This document shows, in pieces, positions 53,990-62,488 of a stretch of 64,000 nucleotides of DNA (position 1 is its first letter; every line of letters begins with the position of its first letter). The notes below the pieces were generated by a model. It was not told where the DNA came from and did no database searches. It was given only the letters and a program-made list of their open reading frames with translations. Source of the DNA: Candidatus Omnitrophota bacterium (GTDB lineage: Bacteria > Omnitrophota > Omnitrophia > Omnitrophales > Aquincolibacteriaceae); assembly GCA_020632475.1 (NCBI GenBank), contig JACKFM010000001.1, positions 186,001 through 250,000 of the forward strand, in the 5' to 3' direction. Both the position numbers and the translations under genes were made by a program.

Positions 53990-55144
53990 TTGCGTATATT
54001 ATGGCTTAATGAATATGCTGAATTTATTGGCGGGTGTGAGGCCTACGTCCACCAAACCGCAAAGCTTTTAAATGAAAAAAGTGTTGAATCCGTACTTCTA
54101 TATAGTGTTAAAAGTAAAGTCAGTTCCGGATTTGCAGCTCCATACAGCCGCTGTTTTCCGGCCGTGGATCTTGAAAAACAAATTACAGCGTTAAATCCCG
54201 ATCTGATCTATATCCATCGCTGGCAGTCGCTCAAAGACTTGTGCTCGGTGATCAAAAGCGGCGTTCCTACGGTGCGCTTTTATCATGATCATAAATTATT
54301 TTGTCTGCGTGAGCATAAATATAAAACGCTTACGCATCAGACCTGCACCCAACCCATCGGTTTTAGATGTTACCCCTGTCTGGGTTTTGTCAATCGGACG
54401 CCCCAGGGCATTCGTCTTAATTGTGTGGGGAAACTTCGAAAAGAACACAAAGTGAATCATCAATTAGATGCTTATGTGACCGGCTCACATTATATGGCGG
54501 GTCATCTTAAAGCGCATGGTTTTGATCCCGGCAAAACATATGTGATTCCGCTTTATGCTGAGCCTGTGGCCATCAATCCCGGGATCAAGCGGAGAGAGAA
54601 TCATCTTCTTTTTGTCGGACAGCTTATACGGGGGAAAGGATTGGATACTCTGTTAGAGGCCCTTGCGATGTCTGCGACGAAACCGCACCTGACCATTATT
54701 GGAACCGGAAGGCAGGAAGAAATCTACCGTACGATGGTGAAAAAGTCAGCACTTGAAGACCGGGTAGAGTTTTTAGGGCGAATTCCAAATCAAGACATCC
54801 ACAGATATTATCAAGAAACTTCGGCCGTCGTGTTTCCGGTGAGAACACCTGAGACTTTTGGTCTTGTGGGAGCAGAGGCGATGCGTTTTGCAACGCCTGT
54901 CATTGCAAGTTTTATCGGGGGTGTCAGTGAATGGCTGGAACATGAGAAGACCGGTATTGCTGTTCCTCCCAATGATCCAAAACCTTTGGCCAAAGCGATT
55001 GACCGCTTGTTAAACGACCGCCAACTCCGCCAAACCCTAGGAGAGAATGGAAAAAAGACTTATCAAGAACGTTTTACGCCTCAACAGCATGTTGATCAGT
55101 TATTCCATACTTTCTTAACGATGACAGGAGCGGCTTTGGTATGA
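53990..55144 (+). CDS. Glycosyltransferase family 4 (GT-B fold)
   Basis: A 384-aa cytosolic or membrane-associated sugar transferase. The C-terminal half has the GT4 pattern LLFVGQLIRGKGLDTLLEAL, VEFLGRIPNQDIHRYYQETSAVVFPV and the E-x7-E-type nucleotide-sugar site in PETFGLVGAEAMRFATPVIAS. The N-terminal half has a Cys-rich insert (HQTCTQPIGFRCYPCLGFVN). TTG at 53990 is the start, with AAGGAGGAG 8 nt upstream. It heads the four-gene operon and overlaps the next gene by 4 nt. Confidence 0.9.
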   Translation: MRILWLNEYAEFIGGCEAYVHQTAKLLNEKSVESVLLYSVKSKVSSGFAAPYSRCFPAVDLEKQITALNPDLIYIHRWQSLKDLCSVIKSGVPTVRFYHDHKLFCLREHKYKTLTHQTCTQPIGFRCYPCLGFVNRTPQGIRLNCVGKLRKEHKVNHQLDAYVTGSHYMAGHLKAHGFDPGKTYVIPLYAEPVAINPGIKRRENHLLFVGQLIRGKGLDTLLEALAMSATKPHLTIIGTGRQEEIYRTMVKKSALEDRVEFLGRIPNQDIHRYYQETSAVVFPVRTPETFGLVGAEAMRFATPVIASFIGGVSEWLEHEKTGIAVPPNDPKPLAKAIDRLLNDRQLRQTLGENGKKTYQERFTPQQHVDQLFHTFLTMTGAALV

Positions 55145-56352
55145 GTCAGTGGGGACGGTTTACGGCACGCGGATCCGTGGAAGTGGAAGAGCGTATTACG
55201 GCAATCATGACGGAAGTTTGCGAGCGGTTGAAAAAAGCGCTTGCTCCTCAGGATTGCGATGCCGTCGTTTTGCTCGGCGGTTATGGGCGGGGTGAGGGAG
55301 GTGTGCTAAGGGAAGGCGGCATTGAAAAACCGCATAATAATTTTGATCTTCTAATGATTACCCGCACAGCCCATCCAAAGCGCATTAACGCGCTTAGAAT
55401 CAAAGCCTCCACGGCAATTGAAGATTTAGCCGGGAAATATAAAGTCGAATTTGATATTGGAGTGATTGCAAGATCAAAGCTTCAAAAATCCCCTAGCCTT
55501 GTGATGTGGTACGATATGCGCCATGGCCATAAAATATTATTAGGTCCTAAAGACTACGTTTCCGGCATGTCACAGTTTGAGCTTGAGAAAATACCGGTAT
55601 GGGATGTTGAAAATCTCTTGATTAACCGCGGAACGCTCGTGATTATTAATGATCTGATCATTGAACAAAAAGATCTCGATGAAAAGATTCAGCGTCTGAT
55701 TATTAAGCATACGATTAAGGCAATTATTGGATACGGAGACGCATTGCTTTATTTTCTGGGGAAATATCACTGGAGTTATTGTGAGAAACAAAAGCGAATG
55801 GCCGCGGCCGGTGAGATTCCTGCTTCTTTTAAACAATTATACAATGAGGCCATGAATTTCCGCTTTGAACCGGACTACCAAAAGTTTATGGCGAATGATC
55901 TTTGCTCATGGGTAGCGACCATCAAAGAAACATTACAATCGATACATCTGGCCTGCGAGAGGCTTAGATATCAACGTCCGGATCTTGACTGGAATGGCTA
56001 TCACGTCGTTTCGATGAAAAATATGTTTCAAGGCGAAAAGACTTCTCTGAAAGTTTGGCTTAAACGGGGCATTAATTTTTTAAAAGAGAAAGATTCAATC
56101 ACAGGGTTTCCGGTGTTTGACCGATTTCGATTAGGACTTTTTGGAATGAAGAATGCTTTAGCGTTGATTTTCCCTGTGATTGCCTACGAACTTAAGCATA
56201 AAGATTTTCTCGGGTTTACTCAAAAGCTTCTTTCAACACAAAATCAAAGTCCTGAGGTTCTTCGGAAAATTTATCTCCGGAAATGGGCTGTTGCGGGTGA
56301 TACCAATTTTAAGACAGTGATTAAGCGTTATGCGTTAAATCTTCAGGAATAA
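55141..56352 (+). CDS. Nucleotidyltransferase-fold protein of the glycan operon
   Basis: A 403-aa protein. Its N-terminal part (about 35-110) has VVLLGGYGRGEGG followed by NNFDLLMI, a variant of the GSx(A/Y)RG...DxD nucleotidyltransferase signature, with a further Asp in VEFDIGVIA as a third metal ligand. Residues 150-400 are helical and not recognised. Such domains transfer nucleotides to small molecules or proteins; here, lying between a glycosyltransferase and a deacetylase, it might modify a sugar intermediate. That is inference. ATGA overlap with the upstream gene. Confidence 0.72.
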   Translation: MSQWGRFTARGSVEVEERITAIMTEVCERLKKALAPQDCDAVVLLGGYGRGEGGVLREGGIEKPHNNFDLLMITRTAHPKRINALRIKASTAIEDLAGKYKVEFDIGVIARSKLQKSPSLVMWYDMRHGHKILLGPKDYVSGMSQFELEKIPVWDVENLLINRGTLVIINDLIIEQKDLDEKIQRLIIKHTIKAIIGYGDALLYFLGKYHWSYCEKQKRMAAAGEIPASFKQLYNEAMNFRFEPDYQKFMANDLCSWVATIKETLQSIHLACERLRYQRPDLDWNGYHVVSMKNMFQGEKTSLKVWLKRGINFLKEKDSITGFPVFDRFRLGLFGMKNALALIFPVIAYELKHKDFLGFTQKLLSTQNQSPEVLRKIYLRKWAVAGDTNFKTVIKRYALNLQE

Positions 56353-56378
56353 AAGAATGACCATCGTGGAGGATCGAT

Positions 56379-57200
56379 ATGATTTGTTTGACCGGTGATA
56401 TTCATCACATGAGTCTTAAGACGGGCAATCAGCAGCATTGTGATATAACGGAGGTTCAGGTCGCAAAACGCTATTTTGACATGTTGAAAGAGGCACGTGT
56501 GAAGGTGACTTTTTTTATCACCGGAAAAACATTTGAAGAGGAGTGGGAAGATGTGAAGCCTCTTTGCGATGAACCCCTCATTGAAATCGGCGGTCACACT
56601 TATTATTGTTTTAAACCGGAATTGTGGCACCGTATCTGGAATAAATTAATTCACAGTTATAATGGGCCCTACTGGTATCAAAAATGGGATGTGCAAAAAA
56701 CAATTGATATGATCAGAAACAAAACCGGAAAAACGATTACCACATGGCGCAATCACATGTATATGCACGGCCGTCACACCGAAAAAGTACTTGCCGAATG
56801 CGGTATTAAAATATGTTCGGATGGCGTTAAAAAAGACAATGACCGTTTAATTCCTCATACGGACGGTATTTATAATTTCCCCTTGAACATTATTCCTGAC
56901 CATGAACATCTATTTCATGCCGAACGTACCCCCGAGGCGGTCGAAAAATGGATTAAACGTTACCGGTTTTGTGATGATTTTGGGCCGAAATCCTATTATG
57001 TTGACGAGTGGACAGAGATCGTCCTTGAAGGCTTGCGTGAAAATGAATCGAAGGGGCGCGTTTCGAATATGCTGATTCACCCCATTACCCTCTATTTGTG
57101 TGATCGGTTAAAATCTTTTCAGAAAATACTGGAATTTTTATCTGCGCATGAAACCATTCATATGAGCGATATGGGCAACTCGGTCGATTTGAAGAAATAG
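56379..57200 (+). CDS. Polysaccharide deacetylase-like (CE4/NodB-fold) protein
   Basis: A 273-aa protein with the CE4 pattern. The first metal-site motif is LTGDIHHM in place of TFDDG. VKVTFFITGKTFEEEW follows the strand, and IEIGGHTYYCF replaces HSxxH. Later, TWRNHMYMHGRHTEKVLAECGI holds the third motif. It begins 26 nt after the nucleotidyltransferase gene, with GGAGGA upstream. It probably removes N-acetyl groups from a glycan or lipid-linked sugar. The first motif lacks one canonical Asp, so activity is not certain. Confidence 0.82.
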   Translation: MICLTGDIHHMSLKTGNQQHCDITEVQVAKRYFDMLKEARVKVTFFITGKTFEEEWEDVKPLCDEPLIEIGGHTYYCFKPELWHRIWNKLIHSYNGPYWYQKWDVQKTIDMIRNKTGKTITTWRNHMYMHGRHTEKVLAECGIKICSDGVKKDNDRLIPHTDGIYNFPLNIIPDHEHLFHAERTPEAVEKWIKRYRFCDDFGPKSYYVDEWTEIVLEGLRENESKGRVSNMLIHPITLYLCDRLKSFQKILEFLSAHETIHMSDMGNSVDLKK

Positions 57201-57218
57201 CCCATAAGGAGAAAAAAT

Positions 57219-58109
57219 ATGCCTCGCGCAACCATTATTATGCGTTCAAAAAATTCAGACTGGGTGATTGACCAGGCCTTAGCCGCGCTCTATTCTCAGG
57301 ATTATAAAGATTTTAAACTGTTGGTTGTGGACTCCGGTTCAACGGATCGTACCCTTGAGATTGTTAAAAAATACCCGCATGAGTTGATTGAAATTGAAGC
57401 TAAAGCCTATTACCCGGGATTGGTGCTGAATATGGCCATTGAAAGGTGTGATACTGAATTGATTATTTTTCAAAACTCTGACAGCGTTCCGCTTACCCCC
57501 GATTGTCTGGGGAATTTAGTTGCGGCTTTTGATCATTCCGAAGTCCAGGCAGCTTTTGGACGGCAGCTGCCAAGACCGGATGCGGATGCATGGGTTGTTC
57601 GTGACTATGCTATGAGTTTTCCTGATGCGGCGGAAACCCCTGAGTGGATCAAATTTTCACTGCCGCTGGCTGGATTTCGAAAATCGATTTGGGAAAAACA
57701 TCATTTCTATACGGATGCCTGGGCCTCGGAAGATACTGAGTGGGGACATTGGGCCCGCAGCCATGGATATCAAGTAAAGTATGTCGCAAATGCCTGTACG
57801 ATGCATTCACACAACTACACTTATAAACAGCTTTATGGCCGGCGGTTTGTTGAAGGGGAAGCGGATGCTTTTATTAATGATACCCTGATTACAATTCCTC
57901 AGATGCTCTATAACATTATGGCTGCCATCCTCAGAGATATGAAACAGTATCTTGCCGCAGGTGATTTGGGAGGGCTTTGGAGTATTCCGGTCAGAAGAGC
58001 GGTCTATCATTGGGCTCATTACAAGGGGAATCAATTGGGTTGGCATCGTAAGCATACCGGCGATACGGATGCGAGTGCCGGACAGGGTGTTGTCCTTAAA
58101 AATCAGTGA
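57219..58109 (+). CDS. Glycosyltransferase family 2 (GT-A fold)
   Basis: A 296-aa sugar transferase. It shows IIMRSKNSDWVIDQALAALYSQ, the nucleotide-binding LLVVDSGSTDRTLEI and the metal site QNSDSVPL (DxD equivalent), then the acceptor part ASEDTEWGHWARSHGYQVKYV with the catalytic-base-like ED. AAGGAG precedes the ATG. It is the last gene of the operon before the terminator at 58119. Confidence 0.9.
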   Translation: MPRATIIMRSKNSDWVIDQALAALYSQDYKDFKLLVVDSGSTDRTLEIVKKYPHELIEIEAKAYYPGLVLNMAIERCDTELIIFQNSDSVPLTPDCLGNLVAAFDHSEVQAAFGRQLPRPDADAWVVRDYAMSFPDAAETPEWIKFSLPLAGFRKSIWEKHHFYTDAWASEDTEWGHWARSHGYQVKYVANACTMHSHNYTYKQLYGRRFVEGEADAFINDTLITIPQMLYNIMAAILRDMKQYLAAGDLGGLWSIPVRRAVYHWAHYKGNQLGWHRKHTGDTDASAGQGVVLKNQ

Positions 58110-58118
58110 CGGCCTAAA

Positions 58119-58150
58119 AAAAAGGGCAGCTCGTGAAGAGCTGCCCTTTG
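58119..58150 (+). terminator. Terminator of the glycan operon
   Basis: Perfect 9-bp stem GGGCAGCTC/GAGCTGCCC with a 5-nt loop GTGAA, an A run before and TTT after. It marks the end of the 53990-58109 transcript. Confidence 0.85.
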
Positions 58151-58177
58151 ACTAAACTTAAAAATATTTCCGGTTCT

Positions 58178-58388
58178 TATACCCTTCACCCTCAAGGCTT
58201 TTTGGGTAAGAATCTGATCGGTTTGCCTCGATTTGCTCTTGCAAACCAGTCATTTTCTATACCCTCAAGGCTCCTTGGGTAAGAATCTGATAGGCTTTGA
58301 AACGACCAAAGCCGTCATCTTCTATACCCCTCAAAGCTCCTTGGGTAAGAATCTGATCGGTTTCGTAAAGACCGAAACCGTCATCTTC
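58178..58388 (+). repeat. Three tandem 65-80-bp hairpin repeats
   Basis: Units start at 58178, 58258 and 58323, each TATACCC, then a CTCAAGG/CCTTGGG stem, GGTAAGAATCTGAT, a second stem (GGCTTTG..CAAAGCC or GGTTTCG..CGAAACC) and TCATCTTC. Base changes in the second stem are compensatory between units, so structure is conserved. The last unit runs into the stop codon of the beta-barrel gene on the other strand. Confidence 0.8.
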
Positions 58389-59713
58389 TATAAAGGTATG
58401 GTGGCACCGAGTGAAAGCGCGTTTTCGGTGTAATCCAAAACCGAAATATTGGAATCACGCCGTGAGTATTGATAGTCCAGATGAAGAACCATCCACTTTC
58501 TCACATTGTAGTCAAACCCCATGTTAATTCCGAAAATATCGTCATCACGTTTGACCTGAGAAGGAGGAACGACAAACACCGCCCCGCCGATGATCAGACG
58601 GCTGCCCGTAAACACGCGTTCTTCAAAATCACGGTTACCCACATAGGCATTTAAGCGTCCTCTGAGTTTCGGCGTAAACAAATGCTTGAGAGCTGCATAC
58701 CATAATTTCTCATCATAGGTCGTTGCGCTTGAAAATGCCGACTCAACCGGGCGTCTCAGAAAACCACCTTGGATGTTGGTGCGCTTGTGGTTAAAGGTTC
58801 TTGATAACGACAGGTTGGTGACAACATTAGTGATATCGTTACGGTCACTGGCTTCAAGGTTGCGGTGATGCAAGCCGACCATGGCGCTATACTTGATATT
58901 CCACGGCAGTGTACCCTCGATACCAACCGGAATTTCAAAGTAAAACGTATCGCGTGTTGAAAAATCCTCAAAGGCCACATCGCCTAACCGCAATCCGCTG
59001 AAAGCGCGATGTTGGGGATTGATTTGATAATAAGCGCGCAAGTCATATTTGTTTTCGTTATAACTATAGCGCTTTGCGATGACATTTTGAAAATCGCGGT
59101 CATAGTTTTCGTAACCGACTTCATAGGTCCACTTTTCATTGGCCCGGTACCCGACAACAATGTTGACCGTATTGTCAAGGTAATCGACAGGTTTGAAAAG
59201 CGGGTTATTTGAAACAGCGCCTTCCTGCGTCAATTTTTCACTGATGCGGACATAGATATCGTCCGTAGGGAAAAGATTGGCGTAAACCAGAAAGTCTTGA
59301 TCCTGAGTATTCTGATTCGCATATTTTGCGTAATATTTAAAGGTCGCTTCATAAGCACCACCAAGGACGGCTTTGTCAGTTTTATAAAGCCACTGGAACC
59401 CGGGGGTGATTGAATAGATGTTATCAGAATTTTTTGAATCTTGTGATTTAAGCGCATTGCTGGTGAGGTCGTAATGGGTTTTTATATAGGGTTTAATGGT
59501 CAATTTGTATTTTTCAATAATCTTCCATTTTAAATCCGGTAAACCCGTTGCCTTGACACCGTTTTCAATGGCGTCCAGTGCCTTATTGCTGAAGTCCTTC
59601 ATCTCTTCAATAAAAGCGAAAGCGGAAGGCACTGTCATTGACGAAACGAGAACGCAGATAGTAAAAACAATCAGATGCATTCTTAAAAGATAAATGAGTT
59701 TGAATCGTTTCAT
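58388..59713 (-). CDS. Outer-membrane beta-barrel protein
   Basis: A 441-aa protein with a signal peptide (to about PSAFAF). The mature part is made of alternating strands with aromatic girdles (NIYSITPGFQWLYKTD, GGAYEATFKYYAKYANQ, EKWTYEVGYENYDRDF, HKRTNIQGGFLRRP, VLHLDYQYSRRDSNIS), ending in a short C-terminal strand ALSLGATIPL as in barrels inserted by BAM. It resembles the OMP beta-barrel of exopolysaccharide-associated outer-membrane proteins, and the glycan operon lies next door. The ATG at 59713 has a GGGAGG site upstream. Confidence 0.82.
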   Translation of the reverse strand: MKRFKLIYLLRMHLIVFTICVLVSSMTVPSAFAFIEEMKDFSNKALDAIENGVKATGLPDLKWKIIEKYKLTIKPYIKTHYDLTSNALKSQDSKNSDNIYSITPGFQWLYKTDKAVLGGAYEATFKYYAKYANQNTQDQDFLVYANLFPTDDIYVRISEKLTQEGAVSNNPLFKPVDYLDNTVNIVVGYRANEKWTYEVGYENYDRDFQNVIAKRYSYNENKYDLRAYYQINPQHRAFSGLRLGDVAFEDFSTRDTFYFEIPVGIEGTLPWNIKYSAMVGLHHRNLEASDRNDITNVVTNLSLSRTFNHKRTNIQGGFLRRPVESAFSSATTYDEKLWYAALKHLFTPKLRGRLNAYVGNRDFEERVFTGSRLIIGGAVFVVPPSQVKRDDDIFGINMGFDYNVRKWMVLHLDYQYSRRDSNISVLDYTENALSLGATIPL

Positions 59714-59725
59714 GAAGCTCCTCCC

Positions 59726-60463
59726 TTAGAAAACACGACCATTGGGGTCGTGTTGGACATTGGCACCGCCAAGTTCACTACTTAAAGCAGCTGCCAATGC
59801 AGTGAAATTTCCGTTAAGAACATCAGAGATATAGCTCTGATTCATGGAAAAACGGAAATCTGCGGAGTTACGATCAAAATAGGCCCAGGAGCCGAGAGGA
59901 GGTCCGCCGAGGGGGTAACCCGGACGTCCGATATGAGGAATACAATCTGGGCCGAGGCAATCACCGAACATTCCACCCGAACCCGACATCGCATTCCAGA
60001 AAAATTCTTCGTAGTCTTCTTCATTCATAAAAAACTGTCCGAAGAAAAGACCAAAGTCGCTTCCGTCGGTAGCTCCGTCAGGAGATCCGACCGGACTCGG
60101 ATAACTCGTGGGGCCGTCAGAAGCTGCGGGCGGCAATCCGATACCGGAAGGCACGCCGTTAACGTCATTATGGACATCGGCGCCGGTACTCGGTAAGACC
60201 GATGTGCTGTCATTCGAGCGGATTACCGGCGGAGTTCGTTGCGCCTGTAAAAACATCTGCAGTAGTGCAGGGTTAAAGTTTTTATGTGAGGGATCCAGTT
60301 CGTTGACTTTATTGATCATGTCTAACTGTTCCTGGTTAAGCCCTTGTAATTGTTCCGGCAAGTCCCTATCACCGACGTGCCAGTCTCGTGCAAAGGCAGT
60401 CAATGAAAAGGTTAGACCCAGAAAGAGCAGCATGAACATGCCGCGCAGGTATCGTTGAAACAT
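59726..60463 (-). CDS. Secreted protein of unknown function, Pro/Gly/Asp-rich
   Basis: A 245-aa exported protein with a signal peptide (to about AFARDW). It has a helical segment (LPEQLQGLNQEQLDMINKVNEL), a low-complexity middle (SDGPTSYPSPVGSPDGATDG), an acidic/aromatic FFMNEEDYEEFFWNAM and a Cys pair (GDCLGPDC). It is cotranscribed with or just upstream of the beta-barrel gene. AGGGAGG precedes the ATG. No family is recognised. Confidence 0.72.
   Translation of the reverse strand: MFQRYLRGMFMLLFLGLTFSLTAFARDWHVGDRDLPEQLQGLNQEQLDMINKVNELDPSHKNFNPALLQMFLQAQRTPPVIRSNDSTSVLPSTGADVHNDVNGVPSGIGLPPAASDGPTSYPSPVGSPDGATDGSDFGLFFGQFFMNEEDYEEFFWNAMSGSGGMFGDCLGPDCIPHIGRPGYPLGGPPLGSWAYFDRNSADFRFSMNQSYISDVLNGNFTALAAALSSELGGANVQHDPNGRVF
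59728..59753 (-). terminator. Hairpin overlapping the stop of the secreted gene
   Basis: On the minus strand ACACGACC-CCAAT-GGTCGTGT is followed by TTTTCT, then TAA of the gene ends at 59726. The coding end forms an intrinsic-terminator-like hairpin before the beta-barrel gene, so it may lower read-through between the two. Confidence 0.55.
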
Positions 60464-60490
60464 ATTTTATTCCTCCCTTGGAAGATAGGC

Positions 60491-60508
60491 GCCGTGTTTA
60501 AACACGGC
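60491..60508. promoter_or_regulatory. Perfect 18-bp palindrome in the leader of the secreted gene
   Basis: GCCGTGTTTAAACACGGC lies 28 nt before the minus-strand ATG at 60463. It could be an operator or an RNA hairpin; no repressor gene points to it. Confidence 0.45.
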
Positions 60509-60641
60509 AGTTTGAACATTGGGAATCGTTCGTAGTTTCAGATTAAAACATTTTAATTTCTGCGCGTCAAGGTTTTATACGTGTTTTTTGATAAATTGAA
60601 ATATTTAAAATAATGATTTTGAAATATCTGTAAGGGGAAAG

Positions 60642-61292
60642 TTACGATTTGCGCGTATGCTCGTCTTCATGTTCGTGCCCATGGAGGCCAGAGACGAACG
60701 AGAGCGGAATCACAATATCACTGGAACAACAGGGCAGCACGACCGCCAAAGTGGTCACAATGAAGAGGCCGATGACATGGTCAGGCCAGTTTTCAGGGCC
60801 GAAGGAGACTAGGTAGAGGAGCGATGCAAAGCTTGAGATAAGGACATGGGAACTGTGCGAAACGTAGGAAACCTTTGAAAATCGAAGTTCGGTCAGAATG
60901 CCGAGTATAATCCCGCCGGTGTTAAAAAGAAGGACAATGCCGGGGGTTTCGAGAAGGCAGATGTGCAGATGCATAGGCCAGCCGAGTAATTTTCCTCCTA
61001 TAAACGGAATCAGCAGATCGCTGATTCCGCAGAAAAGCAGGGTGGCAAAATAACCCACAAAGATGGCTTTAATGAAGTTTTTTTCGCGTCTTAGATACAT
61101 CGCGGTTGAAGCAATTGCGCTTAGAAAAATATGCAGAAAATGTGAAACGTGGAAAATGCGCTCATAAAGCATATGTGGATGCTCTCCACGGCCCAGATAT
61201 CCCATGGAATAGAACGCAAATAGGAGCAAAATGCCTAAAGTGACGCCGGCCAGTGTAAAGGGTAAATGGGCTTTCAGTTCATGCTTAATCAT
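60642..61292 (-). CDS. Polytopic membrane protein with His-rich tail
   Basis: A 216-aa protein with six hydrophobic helices. Conserved-looking charged spots are SMGYLGRGEHPHMLYERIFHVSHFLHIFLSA and LLGWPMHLHICLLETPGI, and the tail HGHEHEDEHTRKS could bind a metal. ATG at 61292 was chosen; an upstream in-frame start at 61322 adds ten residues. It is divergent from hisG. The family is not recognised, and a metal-related transport role is only inferred. Confidence 0.7.
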   Translation of the reverse strand: MIKHELKAHLPFTLAGVTLGILLLFAFYSMGYLGRGEHPHMLYERIFHVSHFLHIFLSAIASTAMYLRREKNFIKAIFVGYFATLLFCGISDLLIPFIGGKLLGWPMHLHICLLETPGIVLLFNTGGIILGILTELRFSKVSYVSHSSHVLISSFASLLYLVSFGPENWPDHVIGLFIVTTLAVVLPCCSSDIVIPLSFVSGLHGHEHEDEHTRKS

Positions 61293-61344
61293 GGATAATG
61301 GGGAGTGGCCGTGGCATTGCATGGGCCAGAGTATAAGCTTGTGA

Positions 61345-61373
61345 TTGACACCCTACAAGCAAAAAGATACAAT
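61345..61373 (+). promoter_or_regulatory. Strong sigma70 promoter of hisG, leaderless start
   Basis: TTGACA (61345-61350), a 17-bp spacer and TACAAT (61368-61373). Only 9 nt lie between the -10 and the ATG at 61383, and no Shine-Dalgarno sequence is present. The longer in-frame start at 61305 would lie upstream of the promoter and is excluded. Confidence 0.75.
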
Positions 61374-61382
61374 CCCCGTTCT

Positions 61383-62255
61383 ATGAAAAAGCTCAAAATT
61401 GCTATTCCTAAAGGAAGTTTACAAGAAGCCACCTGCGGACTTTTTAAAAGAGCCGGATTTTCGATTAGTGTCAGCTCCCGTTCTTATTTTCCTTCAGTCG
61501 ATGATTCTGAACTTGAGGTGATTCTTTTTCGTCCTCAGGAAATGGCGCGTTATATAGAAGATGGAGTGGTTGATTGCGGTCTGACCGGGCATGACTGGAT
61601 TGTAGAAAACAATTCAAGCGTGCAGGAGTTGTGTGAATTACAGTATTCAAAGCAGACCAAAAACCCGGTGCGCTGGGTTCTGGCCGTCCATAATGATTCC
61701 AAATTTAAATCCGTTAAGGATTTGAAAGGGAAAAAGGTGGTGACGGAGCTGGTCGGGGTGACTAAACGTTATTTGAAGAAAAATAAAGTCAATGCCGAGG
61801 TTGAGTTTTCATGGGGTGCCACGGAAGTTAAACCCCCTCATTTGGCCGATGCGATTGTTGAAGCCACCGAAACGGGCTCAAGCCTGCGTGCCAATAATCT
61901 GAAGATTATCGATGTGGTGCTGACTTCGGTGCCCAAGTTTATTGCCAATAAGGATAGTTATCGCGATTCCTGGAAACGCAAAAAGATGGAAAATATCGTT
62001 ATGCTTTTGCAGGGAGCTATTCGCGCTCAGGAAAAAGTCGGTTTAAAAGTGAATGTCCCCGAAAAACACCTTAAAGAAGTGCTTGCCATTTTACCGGCCT
62101 TAAAAGAACCGACCGTTTCAACACTGGCCAATAAAGGATGGTATGATATTGACACGGTGATTGATGAATCGGTGGTGCGTGAAATTGTTCCCGCCTTGAA
62201 AAAGGCCGGTGCTTCGGGAATTGTGGAATATCCTCTGAATAAAGTTATCCCGTAA
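61383..62255 (+). CDS. hisG: HisG, ATP phosphoribosyltransferase (long form)
   Basis: It starts histidine synthesis by joining ATP and PRPP. The 290-aa protein has [58 protein letters not shown], the PRPP loop [17 protein letters not shown] and the C-terminal ACT-like regulatory domain (about 215-290, including [12 protein letters not shown]). So it is the long, feedback-inhibited hexameric form that needs no HisZ. It is followed after 52 nt by a tiny ribosomal-protein-like gene. Confidence 0.95.
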   Translation: MKKLKIAIPKGSLQEATCGLFKRAGFSISVSSRSYFPSVDDSELEVILFRPQEMARYIEDGVVDCGLTGHDWIVENNSSVQELCELQYSKQTKNPVRWVLAVHNDSKFKSVKDLKGKKVVTELVGVTKRYLKKNKVNAEVEFSWGATEVKPPHLADAIVEATETGSSLRANNLKIIDVVLTSVPKFIANKDSYRDSWKRKKMENIVMLLQGAIRAQEKVGLKVNVPEKHLKEVLAILPALKEPTVSTLANKGWYDIDTVIDESVVREIVPALKKAGASGIVEYPLNKVIP

Positions 62256-62307
62256 AATTTGATTTGGGTTTGGAAGATTTAAATTTTTAAGAAAAGGAGT
62301 AAAGACT

Positions 62308-62406
62308 ATGCCTTGGGCGCATAAGCAGCGCAGAAAAAAGATGAATAAGCATAAGCGGAAAAAAAAGCTGCGCAAAAACCGTCATAAGAAAAAAGACTGG
62401 TCATAA
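62308..62406 (+). CDS. Very small basic protein, bS22/AURKAIP1-COX24-like
   Basis: A 32-aa protein, MPWAHKQRRKKMNKHKRKKK and then LRKNRHKKKDWS. The pattern RRKKMxKHKxRKxLRxxR is that of the AURKAIP1/COX24 domain, found in mitochondrial mS38 and in the small bacterial ribosomal protein bS22 of the 30S decoding region. AAAAGGAG lies 9 nt before the ATG. It is too short for most gene finders. The position between hisG and ispE tells nothing about function. Confidence 0.78.
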   Translation: MPWAHKQRRKKMNKHKRKKKLRKNRHKKKDWS

Positions 62407-62422
62407 TCAGCATTAGCCACTA

Positions 62423-62478
62423 AGCGTTAAGCGGTAACGGTTAAAATTTAAGAACGTTATCGCTTAACGCTTTTCGCT
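62423..62478 (+). terminator. Terminator-like hairpin before ispE
   Basis: AGCGTTAAGCGGTAACG (62423-62439) and CGTTATCGCTTAACGCT (62455-62471) form a 17-bp stem with one G.U pair, followed by TTTCGCTTGTTTT. It ends the hisG/bS22-like transcript and belongs to the AGCGTTAAGCG word family. Confidence 0.65.
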
Positions 62479-62488
62479 TGTTTTACCT

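Noticed and set aside
58178..58388. CRISPR-like array
   Set aside because: Units are whole tandem copies of 65-80 bp without spacers of uniform length, and no cas gene is present.
61305..61382. N-terminal extension of HisG
   Set aside because: It would place the start upstream of a consensus promoter; HisG proteins begin at the [10 protein letters not shown] segment.
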